NCBI GenBank assembly: GCA_019261985.1
Contig: JAFAQY010000077.1
Span: 1-43,264, forward strand
Length of the DNA stretch: 43,264 bases
Origin: Bryobacterales bacterium
GTDB taxonomy: Bacteria > Acidobacteriota > Terriglobia > Bryobacterales > Bryobacteraceae
Reading direction: 5' to 3'
Shown: positions 31,921 through 40,462 of the stretch, in pieces
Layout of the letters: each line of letters begins with the position of its first letter
How positions within the stretch are numbered: position 1 is the stretch's first letter
Translations under genes and position numbers: made by a program
The notes under the pieces: generated by a model
The model's input: only the letters and a program-made list of their open reading frames with translations
What the model was told of the DNA's origin: nothing
The model's database searches: none

Positions 31921-34155
31921 ATGCTTTTGGATTCCACCGAAGCCGCCCCAACCGCGCCAGCGCAGCCCCCCATCGCCGAGCCGGTGGAAAAAGTGTATTC
32001 GGAACTGGCGGCGCGCATCCGCGAGCTTCGCCCCAACGAAGACATAACTCCGATTGAAAAGGCGTACCGGTTCGCCGCCGAGCGCCATCGTGGACAGAAA
32101 CGCATCTCGGGCGAGCCGTATATGATTCATCCGCTCATGGTGGCGCGCCAGCTACTCGAGATGAACATGGACAGCGTCTGCATCCAGACCGGGCTGCTGC
32201 ACGATGTCGTCGAGGATACCAGCGCAAAAATCGAAGATATCCGCAAACTCTTCGGCGATGAGGTCGCTCGTTGCGTCGACGGCGTCACGAAATTAAGTAA
32301 GCTGAAGCTCGCATCGCGCGAAGAGCGGCAGGCGGAAAGCGTTCGCAAGATGCTGCTGGCGATGGTGGAGGATTTGCGTGTAGTGCTGGTGAAGCTCGCC
32401 GATCGCCTGCACAACATGCGCACGCTGGAGCATCTGCCGCGCGAAAAGCAGTTGCGCATCGCGCAGGAAACGCTCGATCTTTACGCGCCGATCGCGCACC
32501 GCATGGGAATGGGCAAAATCCGCGGCGAGCTGGAACACCTGGCATTCAAGTTTCTGGAGCCGGAAGCCTCGGCGGAATTGCTCAAAGAATTTGAGGCGCA
32601 GCACGCGGCCAATGAGGCGTTTCTCACCGACATTAAGCACACGGTGGAACGGCATTTGGCGCGCGAGGGGATTCCGGCTCGTGTAGAGACGCGGGTGAAG
32701 CGCGCCTATTCGGTCTATCAGAAATTGAAGCGGCAGAAGATCGCGTTGGATCAGGTTTACGATCTGCTTGCTGTGCGCATCATTACCGATTCGGTAAAGA
32801 ATTGCTACGCGGCGTTGGGCGTGATTCATAATGAGTGGCATCCGATTCCGGGCCGCATCAAGGATTTCATCGCCATTCCGCGTCCCAATCTGTATCAATC
32901 CCTGCATACTTCCGTAATGGGGCCCGGAGGGCGGCATTTCGAAGTGCAGATCCGCACCGAAGAAATGCACCGCATCGCGGAGGAGGGAATTGCGGCGCAC
33001 TGGAAGTACAAGGAAGGGCGCCGCGGACCGGCGGAAGAGGATCAACGGATCGCCTGGCTGCGGCAGCTTGTCGAGTGGCAGCGCGATATGCGCGACCCGG
33101 CGGATTTCATGTCCACGCTCAAGGTGGACCTATATCCGGAAGAGGTCTACACGTTTACGCCTCGTGGCAAAGTGATCGTGCTCCCGCGCGATGCCACGCC
33201 GATCGACTTCGCGTACGCTATTCACTCCGACGTCGGCCATCGCTGCGTGGGAGCGAAGGTCAACGGGCGCATCGTCCAACTCAAACAGGCTCTGCATAAC
33301 GGCGATGTCGTCGAAATCCTGACGCAGAGCGGCCACATGCCCAGCAAAGACTGGCTGGCGATCGTCAAGACATCCAAAGCTCGCAACAAAATCCGGCACG
33401 AAATCAATGCCACCGAGCGAATCAAAGCCATCGAGATCGGCGAAAAATTCTTGGAGCGCGAGGCGCGCCGCTTGGGCGTGCAGATGATGCGCGTGCCGAA
33501 GAGCCAGTTCGAAACGGTCGCCGCCGAATACGGCTATTCCAAAATCGAGGATCTACACGCGGCGCTGGGCTATGGGAAATACTCCGCCCGCCAGGTGCTG
33601 CAAAAACTGGTTCCCGATAAAGTACTGGCTGAACCCGCCGAGCCCGCGCAGCCGGCGGCCGCTCCCCGGCCCGCCTATGTCGCCCCAGGCGCCGAGAAAG
33701 ACCTCGTTATCAAGGTCAAGGGCATTGACGATCTGTTGGTTTATCGCGCGAAATGCTGCAATCCGATTCGTGGAGAGGCAATCGTCGGCTATGTGACGCG
33801 AGGCAAGGGAGTCGCGGTGCATTCGGTGGCTTGCAGCAACGTCCAGAACCTGATGTATGAAGCCGAGCGGAAGATCGATGTGGAGTGGGCGCGCGCCGCC
33901 GCGCAAGCTTTCCCGGTGAAGATGATGGTCCATACCGAAGATCGCCCGGGCATGTTGAACCAGCTCACTACGGTGCTTTTTAACGAACAGACCAATATTC
34001 GCAGCCTGGAAGCGCGGTCGGACGATAAGCGCGCGGTGGATGGAGCCATCATCGATATGACCGTGGAGGTGAAGGACACGCGGCAGCTTGAACGCATTGT
34101 TTCTTCGCTGCGGCGCATTCCGGGCGTGCGCGACATAGAAAGAGTCAATCAGTAA
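31921..34155 (+). CDS. rel: Bifunctional (p)ppGpp synthetase/hydrolase, RelA/SpoT family
   Basis: A 744-residue stringent-response enzyme that makes and degrades (p)ppGpp. The hydrolase HD domain is intact (H70, H94-D95 in LLHDVVEDT). The synthetase domain carries RIKD at 312-315, the RxKD form found in bifunctional enzymes, and 'YQSLHTSVMGPGGRHFEVQIRT'. TGS ('VYTFTPRGKVIVLP', about 400-460) and ACT domains follow. ATG at 31921 gives the normal family length; upstream codons translate the twin-hairpin repeats. No Shine-Dalgarno site is seen; TAAACT ends 10 bases before the start. The DUF971 gene begins 2 bases after its stop. Confidence 0.95.
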   Translation: MLLDSTEAAPTAPAQPPIAEPVEKVYSELAARIRELRPNEDITPIEKAYRFAAERHRGQKRISGEPYMIHPLMVARQLLEMNMDSVCIQTGLLHDVVEDTSAKIEDIRKLFGDEVARCVDGVTKLSKLKLASREERQAESVRKMLLAMVEDLRVVLVKLADRLHNMRTLEHLPREKQLRIAQETLDLYAPIAHRMGMGKIRGELEHLAFKFLEPEASAELLKEFEAQHAANEAFLTDIKHTVERHLAREGIPARVETRVKRAYSVYQKLKRQKIALDQVYDLLAVRIITDSVKNCYAALGVIHNEWHPIPGRIKDFIAIPRPNLYQSLHTSVMGPGGRHFEVQIRTEEMHRIAEEGIAAHWKYKEGRRGPAEEDQRIAWLRQLVEWQRDMRDPADFMSTLKVDLYPEEVYTFTPRGKVIVLPRDATPIDFAYAIHSDVGHRCVGAKVNGRIVQLKQALHNGDVVEILTQSGHMPSKDWLAIVKTSKARNKIRHEINATERIKAIEIGEKFLEREARRLGVQMMRVPKSQFETVAAEYGYSKIEDLHAALGYGKYSARQVLQKLVPDKVLAEPAEPAQPAAAPRPAYVAPGAEKDLVIKVKGIDDLLVYRAKCCNPIRGEAIVGYVTRGKGVAVHSVACSNVQNLMYEAERKIDVEWARAAAQAFPVKMMVHTEDRPGMLNQLTTVLFNEQTNIRSLEARSDDKRAVDGAIIDMTVEVKDTRQLERIVSSLRRIPGVRDIERVNQ

Positions 34156-34157
34156 TA

Positions 34158-34526
34158 ATGGCCGCTGAACCCGAGCACATCGCGATTTCCAAATCCAAGG
34201 GAATCAAAATCGACTGGCAGGATGGCCATCATAGCGAATATTCGCTCGCCTACTTGCGCGACGAATGCCCCTGCGCATCGTGCACGGGAGCGCACGGGAC
34301 TACTCCGCAAAAGTCCAGCTACTCGGCTGCGCAGGAGGCGAGTCCGTTCAAAATGTACACGCCCACGCTGCGGATGAGAGATGTAGAGCAGGTCGGGAGC
34401 TACGCCATCCGCATCGATTGGAGCGACGGGCACAACACCGGGATTTATTCCTTCGATCACTTGCGCAATATCTGCCCGTGCGAGGAGTGCAAGGCGCGGG
34501 TGGAAGACTACCAGGCAACGCGGTGA
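34158..34526 (+). CDS. DUF971 domain protein (gamma-butyrobetaine hydroxylase N-terminal-like)
   Basis: A 122-residue protein of the DUF971 family: 'KIDWQDGHHSEYSLAYLRDECPCASC' at the start and 'RIDWSDGHNTGIYSFDHLRNICPCEECK' near the end. The two CPC..C sets probably bind zinc or an iron-sulfur cluster; function is not established. It starts 2 bases after rel, so translation is likely coupled. Its 3' end overlaps vapC on the opposite strand by 19 bases. Confidence 0.88.
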   Translation: MAAEPEHIAISKSKGIKIDWQDGHHSEYSLAYLRDECPCASCTGAHGTTPQKSSYSAAQEASPFKMYTPTLRMRDVEQVGSYAIRIDWSDGHNTGIYSFDHLRNICPCEECKARVEDYQATR

Positions 34527-34879
34527 AGATCTTTTACCCGGTCGAAGTGACGATCGCGGCTGAGTAGCGGCAGCGAGTGCTGGCGGCAGAGAGCCGCAAT
34601 CCAGACGTCGTTGGAGGGGATGGGGCTTCCTGTGAGCTTTAGCTCCGCTCTGATTTCTGCGTAGGAGATGGCGGTCTCTTCCGTCACTGGCAGCACATCG
34701 TAGTACCGAAGGTTTTGGTTCAACCAGCGCTCATAATGCTCGCGTTTTCTGGATTGGGCGGCTCCAAACCGGAACTCGCCCAGCACCACGACGGGAATTG
34801 AAGGTCTTGGCGGAAGGAATGCTTTAATGCTTTCATCGCCGTCAAGGATGGCCGAGAGGGAATTCGTATCGATAATCAT
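34508..34879 (-). CDS. vapC: VapC-type PIN-domain toxin
   Basis: A 123-residue PIN-domain ribonuclease. The acidic site is D4 (MIIDTNSL), Glu in 'VVVLGEFRFGA', and Asp residues in 'SNDVWIAALCRQHSLPLLSRDRHF'. VapC toxins cut tRNA or rRNA; the target here is unknown. The ATG at 34879 overlaps the antitoxin stop codon in an ATGA, the usual TA arrangement; a GTG at 34885 is less likely. Confidence 0.88.
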   Translation of the reverse strand: MIIDTNSLSAILDGDESIKAFLPPRPSIPVVVLGEFRFGAAQSRKREHYERWLNQNLRYYDVLPVTEETAISYAEIRAELKLTGSPIPSNDVWIAALCRQHSLPLLSRDRHFDRVKDLHRVAW

Positions 34880-35127
34880 TCCCACTCTTCAGGCTCAATC
34901 TGCTCGAATTCTTCGTCGATCAGGCGTTGAATACGGACCGTCTCATCGTGCAGATGCCGAAGCGAGCCGAATCCCTTAAGCCAGGGTTTGGCGGCGGCCG
35001 ATTGAGAAGTAGCGAGCTTTTCTTCCACGGCTTCGGTCACGAACTGCCGCAACGGTATCCCCCGCTCGGCAGCTTTTGCCTTGGCCTTGCGAAACACCGG
35101 ATCGGGAATCTCCAGCGTGGTCTTCAC
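34876..35127 (-). CDS. vapB: VapB-type ribbon-helix-helix antitoxin
   Basis: An 83-residue protein. The N-terminal 'MKTTLEIPDPVFRKAKAKAAERGI' fits a ribbon-helix-helix DNA-binding domain, and the acidic C-terminus (LIDEEFEQIEPEEWE) would bind and block the toxin. It probably represses its own operon. It lies 18 bases after pyrC on the same strand. Confidence 0.85.
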   Translation of the reverse strand: MKTTLEIPDPVFRKAKAKAAERGIPLRQFVTEAVEEKLATSQSAAAKPWLKGFGSLRHLHDETVRIQRLIDEEFEQIEPEEWE

Positions 35128-35145
35128 GCCCTTATGATCCCATAT

Positions 35146-36429
35146 TTATGGGCAGCGCCAGACAATCTGACCGCCCACCACCGTTGCCACCGGGCCGCCG
35201 CGAAATGTTTTGTTGTGGAATGGCGAGTTGCTGCTTTTCGAGAGTGACTTGGTTACGTCGTAGGTCCATTCCCGATTAACTGAAAATATGGTGACGTCGG
35301 CGGGAGCGCCCGGCGCCAAGGTCCCGCGACCGATGCTTAAGATACGGCCCGGCCCCGTGGTGAACAACTCCACCATGCGCATCAATTCGATCTTGCCAGG
35401 ATGCACCAGTTTCTCCAGCGCGATCCCGAGTGCCGTTTCCAGGCCGATAATGCCGAAAGGGCAGTTCTCGAATTCCTGCATCTTCTCGCTGCCCGGATGG
35501 GGCGCGTGGTCGGTGGCGATGGCGTCGATCGCTCCGCTGACGACACCCTGCGTTACCGCTTCAACATCGCAACTGGATCGTAGCGGCGGCTTCATTTTGT
35601 AATTGCTGTCGTAGGGCGGCATGTCACGGTCGGAAAGCGCCAAGTGATGAGGCGTGGCTTCCGCGCTTACCGCGAGACCGCGCGCCTTGGCGAACGCGAC
35701 CATCTCCACCGAATGCCGGGATGAAATGTGCGCGACGTGGTAGCGAGCGCCGGTCACCTCCGCGAGCAAGATGTCGCGCGCGACCATTACGTCTTCCGAA
35801 CAAGCCGGAATGCCGCGGAGGCCCAGGCGGACGGATTCCGCCCCCTCGTGCATATCGCCGCCGGCGCTCAGGTGCAGGTCTTCACAATGATCGATCACGG
35901 GCATCCCGAAGCTGCGGGCAAATTCCATCGCGCGCCGCATAACCCGCGCGTTCATGACGGGACGGCCGTCATCGGAAATCGCGACGGCGCCCGCTTCGCG
36001 CATAGAGCCGATTTCCGCAAGCGCGTCGCCTTTGCTCCCCTTCGTGATCGCTCCAATTGGAAACACGTTTACGATTGCATGGCGGCGCGCTTTCTCGACG
36101 ATGTAGCTCGTCACCGTGGCGTTGTCGTTCACCGGCGCGGTGTTCGGCATTGGGCAAATGGATGTGAACCCGCCCGCGGCAGCGGCGCGCGACCCGGTTT
36201 CGATCGTCTCGGCGTGTTCGAAGCCTGGCTCCCGAAGATGAACATGCATGTCGATGAAGCCGGGCGCGACCACCAGGCCCGTGGCATCGAATAACTCGGA
36301 AACCTCGGAAACGGCCAGATCCTTGCCGGCGCCGCGGATTTTGCCGTCTTCAATCAACACGTCGGCGATTTCATCGCGGCCGGATGCCGGGTCCATTACC
36401 CGGCCGTTCTTAATGAGCAGCGTTGCCAT
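35146..36429 (-). CDS. pyrC: Dihydroorotase, class I
   Basis: A 427-residue cytoplasmic enzyme that cyclises carbamoyl-aspartate in pyrimidine synthesis. Zinc ligands are H62 and H64 (DMHVHLREPG), with 'IDHCEDLHL', 'YHVAHISSRHS' and 'IATDHAPH' completing the site. The length and motifs are those of class I enzymes that may form complexes with PyrB. Its start overlaps pyrB by 20 bases, which fits coupled synthesis. Confidence 0.94.
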   Translation of the reverse strand: MATLLIKNGRVMDPASGRDEIADVLIEDGKIRGAGKDLAVSEVSELFDATGLVVAPGFIDMHVHLREPGFEHAETIETGSRAAAAGGFTSICPMPNTAPVNDNATVTSYIVEKARRHAIVNVFPIGAITKGSKGDALAEIGSMREAGAVAISDDGRPVMNARVMRRAMEFARSFGMPVIDHCEDLHLSAGGDMHEGAESVRLGLRGIPACSEDVMVARDILLAEVTGARYHVAHISSRHSVEMVAFAKARGLAVSAEATPHHLALSDRDMPPYDSNYKMKPPLRSSCDVEAVTQGVVSGAIDAIATDHAPHPGSEKMQEFENCPFGIIGLETALGIALEKLVHPGKIELMRMVELFTTGPGRILSIGRGTLAPGAPADVTIFSVNREWTYDVTKSLSKSSNSPFHNKTFRGGPVATVVGGQIVWRCP

Positions 36430-37345
36430 TTTTCTTCGCGCCTAGCACGCTTTCAAGCACCGCCATGCGCACCGCGATTCCATTTTCCACTTGATTGAGA
36501 ATAACCGAGCGCTGCGAATCCGCCACTTCGGATGAGATTTCGCGGCCGCGATTTATTGGACCGGGGTGCATGACGATAACTTCCGGCTTGGCGAGTTGCA
36601 AATGCTCCAGACGCAGCCCGTAGAACTGAAAATATTCGTTGGCGGGAAAAGCCGCCTCGTGCTGGCGTTCCAGTTGCACGCGCAGCATCATGATCACATC
36701 GGCCCCACAAATAGCTTCGTTCATGTCGGTGGTCAACGTGACGCCGCTTGCAATATTTTCGAGTTCGCGCGGCAACAGCGATGCCGGTCCGCACAGGACG
36801 ATATGGGCGCCGAATTTCGAGAGTAGATGTACATTCGATCGCGCCACGCGGCTGTGCGCGATGTCGCCGATAATCGCTACCCGCAGACCTTCCAGCGTCT
36901 GGCCGCGATCGAGAATCGTGCGCGCATCCAGCAGCGCCTGCGTGGGGTGCTCGTGCGTGCCGTCGCCTGCGTTGATGATCGGCGTTTCGAGATAGCGTTG
37001 CAGGAAATGCGGCGCGCCGGATGCGGCGTGGCGCATGATAATCGCATCCGGATGCATGGCTGCCAGAGTGTTGAGCGTATCGACCAGCGATTCCCCTTTC
37101 GAGACACTCGAAGCCTGCGCCGTAATGGACACGGCATCGGCGCCCAACCGGCGGGCTGCGATTTCGAAGCTGGTGCGGGTACGCGTGGACGCTTCGAAGA
37201 ACAGGTTAACCACCATGCGCCCGCGAAGCAGATCCAGTTTTCGAAAGCGTTGGTCGCCGCGCGGCTGGAAATCGCGGGAGCGGTCGAGGATGGCTTGAAT
37301 CTCCGGGCGCGACAAGCCCTCGATGCCTAAAAGCCCTTGCGGCAC
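36410..37345 (-). CDS. pyrB: Aspartate carbamoyltransferase catalytic subunit
   Basis: A 311-residue cytoplasmic enzyme joining carbamoyl phosphate and aspartate. The carbamoyl-phosphate motif STRTRTSFE begins at residue 53, and 'HPTQALLDARTI' and 'VMHPGPINRGREI' are typical. No regulatory PyrI subunit is nearby; control may come from PyrR. One base separates it from pyrR and it overlaps pyrC. Confidence 0.95.
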   Translation of the reverse strand: MPQGLLGIEGLSRPEIQAILDRSRDFQPRGDQRFRKLDLLRGRMVVNLFFEASTRTRTSFEIAARRLGADAVSITAQASSVSKGESLVDTLNTLAAMHPDAIIMRHAASGAPHFLQRYLETPIINAGDGTHEHPTQALLDARTILDRGQTLEGLRVAIIGDIAHSRVARSNVHLLSKFGAHIVLCGPASLLPRELENIASGVTLTTDMNEAICGADVIMMLRVQLERQHEAAFPANEYFQFYGLRLEHLQLAKPEVIVMHPGPINRGREISSEVADSQRSVILNQVENGIAVRMAVLESVLGAKKNGNAAH

Positions 37346-37346
37346 G

Positions 37347-37907
37347 TCAGGCCTCCTGCATGGCTCTTTCCACCAGCAAGACCTTTTCGATGGCGTCGAT
37401 TTCCTGGAACTTCACCTCGATAATTTCGCTCGAGCTGGTCTGAACCATCCTGCCCACATATTGCGCTTCTATGGGAAGCTCGCGGTGGCCGCGGTCGATA
37501 AGCACCAGAAGCTGCACCCGCGCAGGCCGTCCGTGGTCGAACAAGGCGTCCAGAGCAGAGCGAATTGTGCGCCCGGTATAGAGGACATCATCCATAAGGA
37601 TGACGTCCTTGCCCACCACCGGAAAAGGGATGTCCGTCGAGTTTACGACTGGCTGGTGGCTTACAGTCGACAGGTCGTCGCGATAAAGACTGATATCGAG
37701 GATTCCAACGGGAACCGTGCGGCGCTCCAGGCTCTCGATTTTCTTCGATAGCCGTTGCGCCAGCGGCACGCCGCGCCTGCGAATGCCGATGAAGACCAGC
37801 CGGTCCAGATCGTGCGTGCGCTCAAGGATCTCATGCGCCAGGCGCACCAGTGTCCGATCGACCTCCGAAGCGCTCATGAGCTGCGCTTTTTCGCGAGTTA
37901 CGGGCAT
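37347..37907 (-). CDS. pyrR: Bifunctional pyr operon regulator / uracil phosphoribosyltransferase
   Basis: A 186-residue protein with the PRPP-binding loop 'VILMDDVLYTGRTI' at about 102-115 and 'FIGIRRRGVPLAQRL'. PyrR proteins bind pyr mRNA in response to UMP and UTP, and many also have uracil phosphoribosyltransferase activity. ATG at 37907 aligns with known PyrR starts; the upstream in-frame region looks non-coding. It leads the pyrR-pyrB-pyrC unit. Confidence 0.93.
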   Translation of the reverse strand: MPVTREKAQLMSASEVDRTLVRLAHEILERTHDLDRLVFIGIRRRGVPLAQRLSKKIESLERRTVPVGILDISLYRDDLSTVSHQPVVNSTDIPFPVVGKDVILMDDVLYTGRTIRSALDALFDHGRPARVQLLVLIDRGHRELPIEAQYVGRMVQTSSSEIIEVKFQEIDAIEKVLLVERAMQEA

Positions 37908-38016
37908 GAACGCTTCAGCGTAGCATAGGCACTGCAAACCACTATCCAAAACATTAGACGACAGAAGACGCGGCACGCTAATTCGGGGTTGCGGGCTGTT
38001 CTGACAAGATCCAAGA

Positions 38017-38036
38017 CCGGCGAGTCAAAACGCCGG
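38017..38036 (-). terminator. Perfect hairpin between the transporter gene and pyrR
   Basis: CCGGCG and CGCCGG arms flank an 8-base loop rich in T on the minus strand. There is no T-run after it. It could end the transporter transcript or take part in PyrR-controlled attenuation of pyrR. Confidence 0.4.
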
Positions 38037-38095
38037 GGCGTCGCCGAGCCGTTCCTCTATGGAGCGCAATGGAGCTTTGAGAGCGTCCATCCCAA

Positions 38096-39901
38096 TCAGA
38101 ATCGCCAGAACACCGGCACCAGAAAAGTCGATACCAGCAGGAACCAGCCCAGCAATGGTAAGCCAAGTTTCCAATAATCCCCAAAATGGTATCCAGCCGG
38201 TCCCTTCACTATCAGGTTCACCGGGGTGGCGATCGGCGTGAGAAACGAGGCCGCGCCTGCCACAGCCACGTTCATCAGCACCGGCATAGGAGAGATGCCG
38301 GCCTGGGCAGCGGCCGCGAGGCCGATTGGGATAACGATAAGCGCTGTCGCCATGTTACTGATGAGTTGCCCGAGAAGCGCTGTTATCACGAACAGTCCGG
38401 CGAGGAGCGCGTGCGGACCGGCCGCGCCTACTACTGCGACAACACCGTCCGCCAGCAATCGCGCCGCGCCGGTTTTTGAGATTGCGGTCGAGAGCGGCAT
38501 CATCGCGCCGACGAGAATGATCGTCGTCCAATTGATGGAGCGGTAGGCTTGCTGGACTGTAAGTACTCCCAACAGGACCATCAGACAGGCGGCGATCAGG
38601 CCCGCGATTACGGCCGGCATAAGGTCGAACGCAACCACAATGATCATCCCGGCGAGCACCGCGATGGCTTGTTTCGCTCCCCTTCCCAACGGAACCGCCT
38701 GCCGCCGGAGGATCTCGGGTGAGTCAACCACCAGAACGTCGGGATCGTCGAGACCCTCGTCCAGGGCCTCCCAAGTGCCTTGAAGCAGCAGTGTGTCTCC
38801 AGCCGCCAGCACAGTCTCGCCCACCTGGTTTTCACCGCGGCGCTGCACGGCCAGGATGACGAGCTCGCCGCCGCTGGTAACCATCCCTGGAAAGACCGGC
38901 CTTCCGATCAGGCCGGATCGCGGCGGAATCACAAGCTCTCCAAGGCCTGAATTTCGGTTGACCAGTGCCTCACCCACATCGGCAGCCGCCTGCTCCGACC
39001 TGAAGCCCAGAATCTTGTCGGCCGCCAGATTCCGAGCCGCCTTTGCTTCACCGCTGACAATCACGAAATCGCCGGCCGCTACCAAAGGCGTCGTGAAATA
39101 CGGTTCCTCTGCGACTTGGACGGACACCAGCGTCAGCCCCGGATAGTCCTTCACGTCGATGGACGACGGCGACAGGCCGACATAGGGCGAGTGCGGACGC
39201 ACCCGGAGCCGGAACACTCCGTCCTCCAGCGCATATTCTTCCACCAGCGTGCGGGCGTGCTCGCTGAGATCGCGCCATATCGTTGGGCTGGTCCTATGTG
39301 GCAGCAGTCGATCGCCGAAAAGGATCAGGATCGCCATCGTGCCCAATAACAAAGGCACGCCGACCAGCGCGAATTCAAAGTAGCCGAATGGCCGGCCGCC
39401 GGCGTTCAGCGCGGCGTCCGATACGATCACGTTCACCGGTGTGCCGGTGAGCGTCAGCAACGATGCCGCATGCGCGCCGAAGACCAGCGGCATAAGCAGC
39501 TTCGATGCGGGGATGTTGAGCCGGATCGCGATGACCACCACCATCGGTAGAAGCGCCGCGACTGCGCCATTTACACTGATCAGCGCTGTCATCAACGAAA
39601 CCAGCGCGATGATAATCACCAGGAGCCGGGTGCGGCTCGCGCCCGCTTTGGCAATCAAAAATCTTCCCGCCCATGCAGTCACGCCCGTGGCGTCCAGACC
39701 CTCGCTAACAACGAAGAGCGTGGCGATGAAGATCACCGCCGCATCGCCGAAGCCGACGACGGTCTCGCCCAAATTAAGGATCCCCAGTGCGTACAGCGCC
39801 AGTGGTGTCGCGATCGACACAATTACGACCGGTATTTTGTTCCAGACGAAGAGCGCGACAACTACAACAATGACGATAAAAACGGCCGCGATTTGATTCA
39901 T
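38096..39901 (-). CDS. SLC13 (DASS) family anion transporter with two RCK_C domains
   Basis: A 601-residue inner-membrane protein. Two membrane halves of about five to six helices each flank a cytoplasmic region (about 215-385) with two TrkA-C/RCK_C domains ('RLRVRPHSPYVGLSPSSIDV' and 'LGELVIPPRSGLIGRPVFPG'). Each half holds a substrate/sodium motif: TGTPVN at 152-157 and IATPVN near the C-terminus. Relatives move sulfate, phosphate or dicarboxylates, usually with sodium; the substrate here is not decided. The gene stands alone, with 188 bases before pyrR. Confidence 0.9.
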   Translation of the reverse strand: MNQIAAVFIVIVVVVALFVWNKIPVVIVSIATPLALYALGILNLGETVVGFGDAAVIFIATLFVVSEGLDATGVTAWAGRFLIAKAGASRTRLLVIIIALVSLMTALISVNGAVAALLPMVVVIAIRLNIPASKLLMPLVFGAHAASLLTLTGTPVNVIVSDAALNAGGRPFGYFEFALVGVPLLLGTMAILILFGDRLLPHRTSPTIWRDLSEHARTLVEEYALEDGVFRLRVRPHSPYVGLSPSSIDVKDYPGLTLVSVQVAEEPYFTTPLVAAGDFVIVSGEAKAARNLAADKILGFRSEQAAADVGEALVNRNSGLGELVIPPRSGLIGRPVFPGMVTSGGELVILAVQRRGENQVGETVLAAGDTLLLQGTWEALDEGLDDPDVLVVDSPEILRRQAVPLGRGAKQAIAVLAGMIIVVAFDLMPAVIAGLIAACLMVLLGVLTVQQAYRSINWTTIILVGAMMPLSTAISKTGAARLLADGVVAVVGAAGPHALLAGLFVITALLGQLISNMATALIVIPIGLAAAAQAGISPMPVLMNVAVAGAASFLTPIATPVNLIVKGPAGYHFGDYWKLGLPLLGWFLLVSTFLVPVFWRF

Positions 39902-40047
39902 AAGGATCGTGGCTTCTCGTCGTATCGGTTAACCGGATTTGCGGCGATCTGCAATCTGTCCACCCGGGTAGCCGCTGCCCTGGAAACCGGCAAAAGCAGC
40001 CCGCGAACCCACCGCCGGTTCCCGCTCCCATAATAAGCCGTACCTTC

Positions 40048-40140
40048 CCATCCTCCTCCCACTCTCTGCAGCCCCCATCCTCCTGCACTTTCTGCAGCCC
40101 CCCTATTCCTCCTCCCGCTCTCTGCAGCACACAGCCCCCC
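40048..40140. repeat. Three imperfect copies of a pyrimidine-rich unit with CTGCAG
   Basis: The unit is close to CCTCCTCCCACTCTCTGCAG followed by a run of C. Three copies lie head to tail and run straight into the type B repeat. The opposite strand is nearly pure purine in stretches. Confidence 0.7.
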
Positions 40141-40143
40141 GCC

Positions 40144-40187
40144 GGGGGGCAGGTTGCCAAACCTGCGGCGGGTTGCTAAGCCGCCCT
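40144..40187. repeat. Twin-hairpin repeat, type B
   Basis: GCAGGTT-GCCA-AACCTGC and GGCGGGTT-GCT-AAGCCGCC; the second stem has one mismatch. Confidence 0.75.
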
Positions 40188-40462
40188 GGTGAGGCCTGCC
40201 GCGGTGCTGGTCCAATTCGGATCACCTTGACCTACGCGCCTCAAACCACCGTTCGGCCCATTTTGGTAGTTGCGTGAGCGTTCCCCGATTCGGGAGCCCA
40301 ACTGCGCACATTACCCGTCGGCCGGCATTTCGCAAGCACAGAAGGACACCGCGCGCGCAGCCATTCGGTGTTCCCGTAACTCGTCCAACCTGGCGGTAAA
40401 AGAGTGAGGCCGCTCAGCGGTGGAAGAGACTGCCTGTTTCCCAAGGTGCGACAATTCGTGTG

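Larger units (their letters stand above)
39902..40462. other. Gene-free stretch with repeats
   Basis: 561 bases without a supported gene. It holds a purine/pyrimidine-biased tandem repeat (40048-40140), one type B twin-hairpin repeat (40144-40187) and the upstream region of the orphan protein. No convincing RNA gene was recognised. Confidence 0.6.
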
